Source: Elmis aenea | Taxonomy: Eukaryota; Arthropoda; Insecta; Coleoptera; Elmidae | Direction of reading: 5' to 3' | Length of the DNA: 64,000 nucleotides | Assembly (NCBI GenBank): GCA_947652605.1 | Contig: OX393581.1 | Coordinates: forward strand, 52,227,924 to 52,291,923 | Shown: in pieces, positions 1-11,305 of the stretch | How positions within the stretch are numbered: the first letter of the stretch is position 1 | How the letters are laid out: every line of letters begins with the position of its first letter | Notes under the pieces: generated by a model | What the model was told of the DNA's origin: nothing | The model's database searches: none | The model's input: only the letters and a program-made list of their open reading frames with translations | Program-made: the position numbers and the translations under genes

Positions 1-948
1 GTATTTCATCGTATAGCCTGTTCTTCGCCAATCACCTTTTAAAGGAACATTTTGCACATAAGCTGTAAAATCACCATGTAATTTGTAATGGACACAAATT
101 ATGAAGTCTGCAACAAATAGAAAAGTGAACGATTTCTTAACAAAATTTATTCTTGATAAAAGTTGGTGCATGGTCTGGGCCTGATTTTAAAATTTAAGTT
201 AAAAAATTTCGCAGGCAATAGATTTAAGCGATTTTAGAAATATTCGCAAGAGTAAAGTGCCTTTATTTTACGAGTTGAAAAAGTTCGGGAATTTCGTCAG
301 TATTTTTAGCACTTTTCTCAAAAACCACTAGTTAATGATTCAATTATTTTGTGATTATGCCCAACTTTGCTAATTTAACAGAAACTTTGACAATCACAAA
401 GCTACTCATGTAATGCTGTAAATAGTTGACTCTGTGCATAAATAACAACTTCATTAATTTCTTTAAATCGACGTCATATACGTTTATATATTTAAATTTT
501 TAGATAACATTGGCTTCTCCAACTAATTTAATTTGCTATTGGTTTTGTAAGCATTTAAATAACACAAAAAAAATATGGGGGAAATTTTTCTGTACAAATA
601 AATTAAGCGAGCTTAGAAAAATAAAACACAATTTTGCTGTGTTGTTTATAAAAATGTTTAAAAAGCTTATTATTGATGGGCTTGTAACTTGTAACTTTTT
701 CCACTTCATAAAATTCGTAGCAGCAATGAATGCCCTACAATCGTCTCAGTAATGTTTTGATAGCTCTGTCATATCCGGAAATACAAGCTTAACTTTTTAC
801 TTCTGTTTAGTATCGCATAAATCATTGAGTTCATAAACCAATGAAACTCGTTCAATCGTTAAAATCACGAATGTATGTCGCGTAACAATAAAAACATTAA
901 AACAAAACCAATCTGCATTTAACTGTAAACAACTTTGCGGCTCGTTTT
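1..948. other. AT-rich noncoding stretch
   Basis: No coding, RNA or repeat signal recognised. The open frame at 510-752 has AT-driven composition, no recognisable domain and no splice context, and I treat it as chance. Confidence 0.6.
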
Positions 949-1134
949 TGATCCCATTAAGGAACGCAAGCATGGAATTTGCCGAGTAGATTACCTGCGT
1001 CCTCTGTGCAAGACAACAGACAGATATCCGGTTACCCAGCGAATTAATTAAACAACCTAATGTTTGCTTTGCTTCGATTAAATCTGATTGTCATTTTGAT
1101 CGACGATGTTCAGATTACGAGCGCTGGACGCCGG

Positions 1135-1142
1135 TATAAAAG
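1135..1142 (+). promoter_or_regulatory. TATA box candidate
   Basis: TATAAAAG in a GC-rich setting (GCCGGTATAAAAGCGAC). A start of transcription would be expected about 30 bases downstream, near 1165, where the sequence becomes rich in CAACAAAAAC as insect leader sequences often are. A clear initiator is not seen, and no gene downstream is identified. Inference only. Confidence 0.3.
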
Positions 1143-1391
1143 CGACAAATCCTTCCCAGATAAGCGAAACACAACAAAAACTTTACATCCAAATCATACG
1201 ACCACAGTCATTTCACTTTGTAAAACTAATACAGTATCGATTACGAGTTATCACGATTAATAACGCTCGATGAACGGTGGGTCCGTCGCAATCCGGCGAA
1301 AAAATTAAGGGGACATCGAACACAGCCAACTTAAAAATTATTAAGACTTAAGGACGCCGTTGTACAAGAACGCTGCATATCGTAGAACGCG

Positions 1392-1517
1392 ATGGATGAT
1401 GAACAAAAAAATTTTTTGCAACATAACACCAGCACTCATGTCTTCGAAGGACGCGCGGGATGTTCGCCGACGTTTCGTCCGTTAACTGACATTAAAACGA
1501 GGCGTCAAATAACTTAA
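1392..1517 (+). CDS. Short ORF, 41 codons, unknown
   Basis: ATG at 1392 (context AACGCGATGG), stop TAA at 1515-1517. The product begins MDDEQKNFLQ and is charged. It has no recognised domain, signal peptide or membrane segment. It lies about 230 bases downstream of the putative transcription start linked to the TATA box at 1135. It may be a chance frame in the CpG-rich block or a fragment of an unrecognised gene or element. Confidence 0.12.
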   Translation: MDDEQKNFLQHNTSTHVFEGRAGCSPTFRPLTDIKTRRQIT

Positions 1518-1837
1518 AAAATAATCAACAATAAGTAGCTTAAAACAAGCTGGTGACGCGTGGAGCTCCCGTCGCTTGCGGGAACCAACTGTTGGTCGAG
1601 GCGCGCAGATTCTAGGTACACTCGTGACGCCTTCGCCATCGATCTACCCCACCGTCCCTAAGTCTGCAATAACAATCATGATACTTCGTAGGCCACGACG
1701 TAAACGCGTACAATACACTGCAACTAATCCGGCCTAGCACAAAATGTTCCTTACCGTAACTCATGGTATTCCTGGCAAGAAGTAAATCCTCAAGTACGAG
1801 GGCTCATCGTTAAGTATTCTTCATAGCTATGAGCAGC

Positions 1838-2323
1838 AAAAAATAGGGGAAAAACTGAAAAGTTGAGTTTTAAAGGTAATTTTTGCGATCGCGTTGGCAA
1901 TGAAACCGTCAAAGAGAAAATGGAAATTCTTTTATCTACCAATGTGCATGTCCTTTGCAAGTAAAATGGTTCAAAGTTTTTGAAAAAATCTTAAACGGTT
2001 CCGGAAAAAAACGTCAAAAACGAAACCCCTGCAAAAGCGCTATTATTTGAGAAGAACTAAATCTATGCGACTTGCATAGGCGTTTAACATAGAGGAAGCC
2101 GTTTTTACAGGGGCCTCGTTTTTCGCGTTTTTCTCCGGAAGCGTTAAGATTTTTCCAAAAACTTTGCACCATTTTACTTGCAAAGGATGCGCACTGGTAA
2201 ATAAATTTCGATTTTATGTCTGACAGTTTCATAGCCAACGCGATCGCAAAAATTACCTCTAAAATAGAACTTTTCAGTTTTACCGCTATTTTTCCGAAGG
2301 AAATGGCCAGTGGCACGTATAAC
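1838..2323. repeat. Palindromic family A, copy 1 (ends missing)
   Basis: Two inverted arms of about 200 bp face each other across a short loop. The left arm reads AAATAGGGGAAAAACTG ... GCGATCGCGTTGG ... TTTGCAAGTAAAATGG. The right arm is its reverse complement, ending GGCCAGTGGCACGTATAAC at 2323. The loop (about 2020-2100) carries CTATGCGACTTGCATAGGCG. Three further copies lie at 16338, 17919 and 57408. Here both outer arm parts (the TTTTGCAGAG and CTAGAA blocks of the other copies) are absent, so the copy is truncated symmetrically or is a shorter version. It has no coding capacity beyond shadow frames and is probably a nonautonomous foldback element. Confidence 0.9.
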
Positions 2324-4225
2324 AAATTTTATTTATTCCTAAATTGAAAAAAGTTTCTAGTAGAGGGATTTGAATGTGGCGAAGAAGTTAAAACCGCTAT
2401 GGAGGTATATTTTACAGGATTTTTTAATGGAAAATTGTTGAAAAAACGCAGGATTGTATATAAGTTGATGAAGAAAGTAACAATGAAAAATTAAATATTG
2501 CTTTTAAGCCTTAACGCTTTTTATTTTCCATGACTGGATAGACAACTTCAATGTTTCCTTGTATATTCATATTGCTAGACGTTTCTGTAACTATTCAGGA
2601 TTATAATCCTTGCATTTTTTTTTACAATACGTCTTTACCAAGCTCTAACGACGACTGCGGGAAAACCTTTTCTGCTGATCAATTTTTAATACGCTATTAG
2701 GCTTCAACTAATAGTCTACAAAAAAAGTTCTAAAGATTACAATTTTAAAAGATATTGCTTTAGTAGTTTATTTGTTTGTGTTATGTGTACCAAATTTTGC
2801 TAAATTAAAAAAAATTATACTGAGTTAAGGTCTTTTCTCACTTAGGTCAGTTCTTGCCAAAAATATACAGTGTGTGTGACTGATAATGTACTCAGAATTA
2901 AGCTGCTAGTCTGAGTTATAAATACCAAGTTATAAATAGTTATAAAGTAAAACCTAAAATACTTTTTTTGCGTTTTCCAGGATATTTTTAGATCTGGGTG
3001 CAAAATGGACATTTTTACTTTAAATTCATCTGAAGAACGTAAAATTTAACCATCACTCTATCACATGATTACCGAAAACCTTATGTTCTACGCACTGTAC
3101 ATAAGTTTTGTAATATTCATCTCCTAATTTATTTAATAAATGTCATTCTTAATGAGTGTCACTACCAGTTCTGTGAATTTAATTTTCCCATGAGCAGATT
3201 TCTCATGTAAGTATATTCATCTCAATCAATTGAATAATTATGTTGTAAATAGTTCATATTATGTTTTCTGTTTAAATTTTGAACGCAGTTTTCAAATTAT
3301 AATAATCAAATACGTATTTGTAGTCATGTTTGCCGATTTCCTACGTCTAAAAATATGTTTTTTTTAGCATAAACTTTAGTAAATATTATGTGTAACATTT
3401 ACATGTAAAAAAAATTAAAGATTTGCTGTACAAACTCACGAAGCTAATGTTAAGTCAGTGTTTTACCTAATACTGCAATATTGTTGGTAAAATAGTAAAA
3501 TTTAATACGTCTCAATTTACGTAAAAAGTAGAAATTCCAGATTACCTGGATTGTCGTTGGGTCACGCTAAGGTACTAATGGCCATCACAACCGCACCCTT
3601 AAGTCTTATCGATCAACAAAATAGAATGGAATTTTATAATTAGTTACTACCCCTAGTTCCTAGCTGACCATATCATTATATTATATCATTAGCTAGCTCA
3701 GAATATTTGTCGATAATATACAGAAAAAAATGCTACAATTATGATAAACTTTTCTAATTATTAGAAACATTCAGCAGTCGATAATTTTAAGTAGAAAAAT
3801 TAAATTTGTTTTATTAACTATTAATAAATAAACGTTATTGTATAATCTTTTTGCACTAAAAAATAGCGAAAGTTTTCCAGGGAATTTTTATTATATAAAC
3901 GTTACACATGTTTAAAGATAAAACTTATCAAGATTAACTGTTTTTTTTTTGTCTGGATTAACAGAAACGTAAGAATACAATGCTTTATATATGTGTAATT
4001 TATGTAAAGAATCTCTTGTAGAAATAGCGCAGACGAAGAGACAAGAGTCTCGCAACTATTTTAATATTTCCAGAAGATAATTTTTATAACAAAAATAAAT
4101 GATTTTCAAGTGAAAATGCAACGTTTGAAGCAATTGTATAAATGATTGAAGGTTATGAATGTTAATATTTAGTTGAAGAAAAGACTAGGAACATGTTAAG
4201 TTTAGTTAAACCTGTTATTGAAAAA
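2324..4225. other. AT-rich noncoding stretch
   Basis: Nothing recognised. Poly-A and poly-T runs, no frame with a recognisable product, no clear inverted repeat of size. Confidence 0.6.
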
Positions 4226-4233
4226 TTTTCATT

Positions 4234-4788
4234 CAGTGGGGTAGCTAGGAGGGGTGGGCGGCACTTTTGTCTACCCGAATACCCAAATGGGGTAAACATT
4301 AAAATCTCAGGATAATGAAGGGACAGTAGATATAATAATCGGTGCTGGCACTAGCGCTAGTCCCAATGAAAAATTCACATTAAAGGAAGAAATCTTATCG
4401 AAGTTGGAGGGTAAAACAGGCTAGCCAACCTGGCTACACTGAAAACCCGCCCCCCGTGTAACGACAGAAAGTTTTTACCCTTGTTAAAAATAATTTCGTG
4501 AGGGTGGGGGTGACCTGATTTAAAAAAATAAAAACCAGAATACGTTCTGCCATAAAACTGTAATTTTGGATGATGGTAAAGTACTCTACATTATCTAACT
4601 TTACATTAAAACACGTTTGAACATGTAAAATTCGAAAAACATTCGCCCGCGGCGCATTTTATCCTCCCACCCGCTTTTTGTGCCGATCTCTGTTTGCTTT
4701 TGGAAAATCAAAAGTTGGCAACCCTTACTGAGAGGGGCGACAAACTCAAGCGCCGTCCCGAGCGGCAAAAGCTTTAGCTACGCCACTG
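4234..4788. mobile_element. hAT-type MITE, 555 bp, with perfect 8-bp target duplication
   Basis: The left end is CAGTGGGGTAGCTAGGAGG. The reverse complement of the right end is CAGTGGCGTAGCTAAAGC. The element is flanked on both sides by the identical 8-mer TTTTCATT (4226-4233 and 4789-4796), the target length of the hAT superfamily. The interior has GC-rich stretches near both ends but no open frame of size, so it is a nonautonomous derivative. CAGTGGCGTAGC is a familiar hAT terminus (established knowledge). The assignment rests on termini plus target duplication. Confidence 0.85.
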
Positions 4789-4796
4789 TTTTCATT

Positions 4797-6235
4797 ATTC
4801 GATAAATCAAAAATGTTAAGCTCAAGGCTTTTGTTCATACAATGTATTCATTGAAATTATCTTAATTTTAAAAGAGGTGCCGGAGAAACGACCAACAACT
4901 TCTCCAAAATGTATTCTTTTATGATACTAAACAGAATATCAACGTATTGTCAAAAAATCCGAATCTAAAACTGCCTTTAACCTTGGCTACGAGACTGTAA
5001 TCTAATTTTACTATCGTTGGGCATGAGTGCCAGCCTCAAAGGAATATTTTATCCATTATTAACAACGGCATAAAGCACTGTACTCTACCAAAAACACGCT
5101 TTTTATACCTTTCTTCTTAGTGGCCATAAAATATCAGAGCAGTTGCGTGTGCAGACGCAATAAACCGTTAAATTCACTGATGGATTAATTTCTATGAAAT
5201 ATGGCAACGTGATTTGGATATAACTTTTAGTATCGAAGACCTGCACACGACATCGGCTGCAAAATCTGAATAAATAATAGATAGGTCTGTCAGTAACTGC
5301 AGGTTTAAATATGTAGTTGCTATGGAATCAAAAGGCTCTACAAAAGCCGATTAGGACTTTACACTCAATGGGTATTCGTATGGCTTCCGTGAAATAATAG
5401 CGATCTGAATGTAAAACACGGCAGAGAACGGCGAAGTTACAAGAGAGGCTATATTTAAATAATCGGCCAGATATACTGCATTGTATTTTTCAAAATTTTA
5501 ATATTAACTCGATAAGTCATGACTGCACCGTTCCGTATGCACCTAGGTAAGTATACTTAAGTACTTTAAGTACAGAGTAAGCTTTTTGAAAAAACAAATG
5601 CAGGATTTCTACGTTACTGTTAAGAATAAAAATGGGTTACAAGTTTTTGCTTCTCTCAAGTTTTTTACAAACCAATGACTAAAACTGTAGTTTTGTTAAG
5701 AAAGTAATGAATATTTCCAATCATACCAAAGTCAACTGTGTTCTATTTAATAGGAGTAAAACATAATTGGGTATGATACCGAAGTGCAAAATATAATGTC
5801 ACCATTTTGTTCAGGGTTGGGAAATATGTGATATCGTTTTACAAGTTTGCGCTATTTTTTCATATCAATACACTGGGGTCATGCTGAATTTAGTGAGAAT
5901 AAATGTATCTATCTATATGCGAGTTAGATTGCTTCCTTACTTCGCTTTCCCAATTTTTTCTTGGTCGCCCTGTCCTATATCAACCACAGCCTATTATAAA
6001 TACTACAGAAAGGAATGACTCGCCAGTTGCTGTTTAACCAACAACCCTAAAGATGTTCCCGATAAAGGAGGACGAAACGTCGGTTATGAAGAAACCTTCG
6101 ACGCGATTCCAACCCGGAAACAACTTATACAGATAATAATTCCGTTTACTTCTTTTCAAGTACATATTTATTTAAGAACTCGTAGGGACAATTGATTCTA
6201 CTTCCTGGAAACTTAGTCTTGATTAAGAATTGATA
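4797..6235. other. AT-rich noncoding stretch
   Basis: No gene recognised. A small CpG-richer patch at 6055-6120 (GGAGGACGAAACGTCGG) resembles mobile-element leader sequence but has no detectable partner here. At 5885-5925, AATAAATGTATCTATCTAT resembles the 3' tail of a non-LTR element, but no coding part remains. Confidence 0.5.
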
Positions 6236-7957
6236 CATGCCCAGGTAATTTTAGAACCAAGACTTTAATTATTTTCTAGGTATTGTATCTTGTACGGGGT
6301 GTTGTCTTATGGTATTAATATTATCGTCCATATATGCGGTATATATTGCAAAAGAGGTGCCGACGCTTGGGCGTCTTTAGCTAAAATTGACAAAAACGGC
6401 TTCGACCATGTTTGCTTAACATGCCCAGGTAATTTTAGAACCATGACTTTAATTATTTTGTAGATATTGCATCTTATAAGTACAGTATTAAAGTTATCAA
6501 CCATATTTGAGGTATATGTTGCAAAAGAGATACCGACGCTTGGGCGTCTTTTGCTAAAATTGACAAAAGCGGTTTCGACTGTTAGCTTAACATACCCAGG
6601 TAATTTTGGAACCATGACTTTAATTATTTTCTAGTTATGGTATCTTGTACGGAGTGTTGTGTTACGGTATTAATGTTTTCATCGATATATGCGGTATATA
6701 TTGCAAAAGAGGCACCGACGCTTGGGCGTCTTTTGCTAAAATTGACAAAAACGGCTTCGACTATGTTAGCTAAACATACCTGTGTAGTTTTAGAACCATG
6801 ACTTTAATTATTTTCTAGTTATTGTATCTGATACGGGGTGTTGTCTTACGGTATTAATGTTATAATCCATATATGAGGTATATATTGCAAAAGTGGTACC
6901 GACGCTTGGGTGTCTTTGGCAAAAATTGACAAAAAAGGCTTGGACTATGTTAGCTTAACATGCCCAGGTAATTTTAGAACCATGACTTTAACAATTTTCT
7001 AGTTATTGTATCTGATACGGGATCTTGTCTTACGGTATTAATGTTATAATCCATATATGAGGTATATATTGCAAAAGAGGTACCGACGCTTGGGTGTCTT
7101 CTGCTAAAATTGACAAAAACTGCTTCGACTAGGTTAGCTTAACATGTCCAGGTAATTTTACAACTACGACTTTAATAATTTTTTAGTTATTGTATCTTAT
7201 ACGGTGTTGTCTTACATTATTAATTTTATCATCCATTTATGAGGTATATATTGCAAAAGAGGCACCGACGCTTGGGCGTCTTTTGTTAAAATTGACAAAA
7301 ACGGCTTCGACTATGTTAGCTAAACATACCCAGGTAATTTTACAACCATGAATTTAATAATTTTTTAGTTATTGTATCTTATACGGGGTGATGTCTTACG
7401 GTGTTAAACTTATCGTCCATTTATGAGGTATATATTGCAAAAGATGTACCGATGCTTGGGCGTCTCTTGCTAAAATTGACAAAAACGGCTTCGACTATGT
7501 TAGCTTAACATACCCAGGTAATTTTAGAACCATGACTTTAATTATTTTCTAATTATTGTATCTTGTACGGGGTGTTGTCTTACGTTATTAATTTTATCAT
7601 CCATTTATGAGGTATATATTGCAAAAGAGGCACCGACGCTTGGGCGTCTTTTGTTAAAATTGACAAAAACGGCTTCGACTATGTTAGCTAAACATACCCA
7701 GGTAATTTTACAACCATGAATTTAATAATTTTTTAGTTATTGTATCTTATACGGGGTGATGTCTTACGGTGTTAAACTCATCGTCCATTTATGAGGTATA
7801 TATTGCAAAAGATGTACCGATGCTTGGGCGTCTCTTGCTAAAATTGACAAAAACCGCTTCGACTAATCGACTATGTTAGCTAAACATACCCAGGTAATTT
7901 TAGAACTGTGAATTTAATAATGTTCTAATTGTATCTTATACGGGTTGTTGTCTTACG
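6236..7957. repeat. Satellite array, about 9.5 monomers of about 182 bp
   Basis: The phrase CCAGGTAATTTTAGAACC recurs near 6240, 6424, 6597, 6964, 7149, 7333, 7515, 7699 and 7893 (a variant near 6783), spaced 174-194 bases. Each monomer also carries ATTGCAAAAGAGGTACCGA, then a short hairpin GACGCTTGGGCGTC, then AAATTGACAAAAACGGCTTCGACTA (split here for reading). The last two monomer pairs are nearly identical at an offset of 368 bp, a two-monomer higher-order unit. The array ends where a small hAT MITE is inserted. The open frame at 6307-6615 on the minus strand is a product of the repeat, not a gene. Confidence 0.95.
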
Positions 7958-7958
7958 G

Positions 7959-8208
7959 AAGTGGTTTTGAACTCGTTACCATCAATGTACCCCTTGGTCT
8001 CACTGTGAAGCTTCATGTACCCCTTTACAGTTGGTCCATTTCAACTTTATTTTGCATAGAATATACAGTGTAAAAATATTTAGTGCGAAAATTATTGGTT
8101 CTTGCTTTCCACCAATAAATTTTTCTGGCCCTTTTATTTGAGACGTACCCCCTATAGAAGTTTCATGTACCCTTTGCGGGTAGATGGACCCCTGGTTTAG
8201 AACCCCTG
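7959..8208. mobile_element. Small hAT-type MITE, 250 bp, in the last satellite monomer
   Basis: The left end is AAGTGGTTTTGAAC and the right-end reverse complement is CAGGGGTTCTAAACC. Flanking 8-mers are TCTTACGG (7951-7958) and TCTTACAG (8209-8216), 7 of 8 matching. The left 8-mer is part of the satellite monomer (GTTGTCTTACGG). The interior repeats CATGTACCC near both ends. CAGGGGTTCTAAACC-type ends are typical of hAT-derived MITEs (established knowledge). Confidence 0.75.
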
Positions 8209-8661
8209 TCTTACAGTAAAAGTACTTAGGACCAAATATAATAAAAATAAAATAAATAAAATGCTCACCGCCCCATTTTATTATTACTAACGTAGGTGCT
8301 AACCTACATGTAGGTTACTATATTATTTAGTAACCCATCAATATGAACTGACACTCGCTGTTAATAAAAATTGTTACATATTTAGACCGAAATTAAATTA
8401 TTCATGCATCAGATAAAATTTATTTACGCGCTAGAGTAATCATTAATATCCCCTAATAATAAACAATAAAGTTACTATCAATAAAAATTCATGTCGTTTC
8501 GACATAATCTACCGTGGCTGCTGTCCTGCGATAAGCTAACGGTTGATACGACACATTTTTTTGCTAACTTAAAAATTTATTCATTCTCTCGATTATTTAT
8601 CGAAACTTTTAAACGTTCAAGGCAGAGCGTGGATTCGATTAATTTTGTATACATTTTGTTT

Positions 8662-9382
8662 ACGTTAGCTAATTGGTTTTCAAATTTTTTGTTTATGCTT
8701 TTCGTACACAAAGAGTTATTCACCTCAATATTTGAGTTTTGCACAATAATTGTTACGATTAACAAATCAGGCAACACAATTTTAATTAACTGCTAATTTT
8801 AGATATTGCAACGAAATTCTGTATTTCGTAAAAATGAACTTTAATAACGAAGAAAAACGCGATTTACTGCGAATTGTTTACACCGTTCTTTTAGGTTTTG
8901 TTACACTTTATCACAGGCTTTTAACAAATTTACTCAAGTTTCTATTTAACGTAGAAAAATCGTGTTTTTTCCGGATCTGTTTGTTATAAAAATGTTTTTT
9001 TTTACTGAACCTTTCTGCCATATTATCTTCTGAGTTTGGCAAAAGCCCTATATTTCCCTAAGTATCTGTCCAATGTACAAAAATATGTGTGCAAGGGTTG
9101 TCTTCTTTCTGGATATGTTTCTGCATATTGTTGACCAGACAATATAGCATTCCTATTCAATAAATAAAAAATTCGCAGCATATCGCATTTTTCTTAATTA
9201 TAAAAGTTCATTTTTACGAAATACAGAATTTTGTTGCAATATCTAAAATTAGCAGTTAATTAAATTGTATTGCCTGATTTGTTAATTGTAACAATTATTG
9301 TGCAAAACTCAAATATTGAGGCGAATAACTCTTTGTGTATGAAAAGCATAAACAACAAATTTGAAAACCAATTAGCTAACGT
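8662..9382. repeat. Foldback element C, arms about 210 bp
   Basis: The left arm starts ACGTTAGCTAATTGGTTTTC (8662) and runs to about 8870 (GTATTTCGTAAAAATGAAC). The right arm (about 9180-9382) is its reverse complement, ending CCAATTAGCTAACGT. The spacer is about 300 bp with no coding signal. Arm identity is high by eye, with scattered mismatches and small gaps. There is no obvious target duplication: TTTGTT on the left, ATTAAT on the right. The frames at 8491-8796 and 8577-8777 are read-through of the arms. Confidence 0.88.
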
Positions 9383-9383
9383 A

Positions 9384-10880
9384 TTAATCTGACAAGTAAT
9401 AGGCTTTCAAAACTTTTAGTTTGTTAATTGGTTGTCATAGAAACAACATAAACTACAACGACCGGCCTACCTGATTTATAATGGTTATTGTTTAAAACCC
9501 TTTTTTTAATTTGGCAGTGAACAAAGAAGTAAAATACCATGTGTGATATATCAATGAATTCAGAAAAATAAACTCTATTTCATTATGTAACTAGCAAAAA
9601 TTGCACCCATAAGAAAAAATAAAGTTGGTTATCATAAAACAAAATCGAATCGACCTAGAATAAATTAATGATTACTATCCAATGCGGCTTAAAACGTTGC
9701 TTAAGCAATGTTTTTACACATTTGAAATATTTTATACTCCAAAGAAGTTATAGACTATTTTCAAAAATCGTATTTTCTGGTTTTTGCCAATTTTTTCCGA
9801 TACCGTTTGAGATATTTCCAATTTCTCTTCGGATTATTAATGAGCACCAAATTTAGCAAATTTGCCAAATTTAAACCTATACTCTAGCTATTTTAATAAG
9901 CGAATCACCCTGTATAGGCCATGGCGAAAACTATGGACCCTATCTCGTAATACCTTTAAGACAAACATTCAAGAGAGTTGTTTAAATTGACCACATTTTT
10001 GTTCTGTTATTTGAACTTAGTTTGCCATAGATTACAGAGCATAGCTGACATTTAATCATATGCAAAACCCCGATTTACTTGGAGTTTGTAATTGACAAAT
10101 GACTGAAGCTGTAAAGTCTGAACTCCTAATGAATAACAAATAACTTGTACGTGAGTTGCTAACTTTACATTCGCTAACCGGAGCTTGCAAAATTAAATTA
10201 TGTTAACATGACGTCACATAGGCCCTGAAACCATTCGATTAAGCCTCCAGTTGTTTCAAAGTTAATTTTTTCTTATGTTTTTAAAACGATTTAAAACTAT
10301 TAATTGTGAGTTTATTTCGTAAGTGAATTATAAACAAAATATGTTTGTTGTCGCTGCAAGGTATGGCAGAGAGATCTATTTGCTCAAGTCTGATAAAACC
10401 GTCCAAGTGATCAATTTATTAATGACTACGGAATCATTAATTACCGAGCCTTACACAACTAGTCGCCAGTATTATCATTTCGCTGATGCCTATGAACCTC
10501 GCACGCAAACTTCATGTTTGCGTGTACTTGTTCTCACACTTCAACTGACATTGCTCCACTTTTGAGTTATGGACAATCGATCAAATGTATCAGTTATTCA
10601 TGATGGTCTCTAACAATAACCAACAAATGACAGCCATTCAATAAGTACATGAGCATAAAGCATACACCTACGTAGAATGATTTAACTGCACAGTATAAAT
10701 TATTTTTTTATTACAATGGGTAGTGATTAAGTATTTATCTTGGTCTTTCTAACACGATTAGCAAATGTCGTTACCTTAAAAGCAAGTGCAAACTTGGACA
10801 AGTACAAATGCAAAATAAGATCAAAAAGTCCATTCGTTTTCAAGTTTTTGGTTTTCTAAGACACAGTTTGGTTTCCAACA
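9384..10880. other. AT-rich noncoding stretch
   Basis: Nothing recognised. Open frames at 9668-9856 and 10323-10565 have no family resemblance and no splice or promoter support. Confidence 0.55.
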
Positions 10881-11305
10881 CACAGTTTGGTTTTAGGAAT
10901 GCATTGGGCACAAGAGAAGCACTCCAGCACACAAGTGCTATTCCAGAGAAGTCGGGACATGGGCCGCAATATCTATACACGCTTTATGGATTACGAAAAT
11001 GCATTCGATACAGGTCAACACTCAAAATTGATTGACATTCTTAAAAAGACTGGCATTGCCGAGAAATATATTTGGATTATTGGAAACCTCTATCGGAACC
11101 AGAGTGCAAACATCAAGGTAGAAGGAACTAAAACTGAGCGTAGCTATACAACGAGGGCTTAGACAAGGATGCTTGATGTCGCATTCCGAAAAAGTATTTC
11201 AAGAAGCTCTGTACGAACTCGAGCAAGGGATAAATATTAATGGAGAACTTATGAACAACGTAAGATATGCTGACGATACTGTCATGTCCATGGAACAGCT
11301 CTTGT
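10881..11305 (+). mobile_element. Non-LTR retrotransposon, reverse transcriptase fragment (broken)
   Basis: A decayed piece of the palm domain of a non-LTR reverse transcriptase, read across frameshifts. It begins QFGFRNALGTREAL (10881 onwards). Motif A follows as RFMDYENAFDTGQHSKLID in the next frame (about 10978-11035). The RQGCLMS stretch comes next (about 11160), directly joined to SEKVFQEALYELEQG, so the usual PxLFNxY segment is missing. Motif C follows as VRYADDTV (about 11260-11282). The YADD catalytic pair is intact but the frame is not. Neither the endonuclease domain nor a 3' tail is present. It is dead and 5'- and 3'-truncated. Confidence 0.85.

Larger units (their letters stand above)
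949..1830. other. CpG-richer block, possible promoter or first exon
   Basis: Against a very AT-rich background this block is clearly richer in G+C and in CpG (for example around 1261-1300, 1440-1500 and 1550-1640). Such islands in insect DNA often mark a promoter with a 5' untranslated exon or an old element. On the plus strand it contains a TATA box (1135) and a short ORF (1392). On the minus strand there is a good donor-like GTAAGG just after an ATG near 1758-1765. No protein family is recognised in any frame, so the identity and strand of any transcript are unknown. Confidence 0.4.

Noticed and set aside
2014..2325. 103-codon minus-strand open frame
   Set aside because: It runs along the arms of palindrome copy 1; composition and position are explained by the repeat.
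3535..3610. Possible further KCNQ exon on the minus strand (ends CCAG|GTAATC)
   Set aside because: All frames contain stops, and no S1-S2 channel sequence is present.
6307..6615. 102-codon minus-strand open frame with internal repetition
   Set aside because: It is translation of two satellite monomers and repeats itself at the monomer period.
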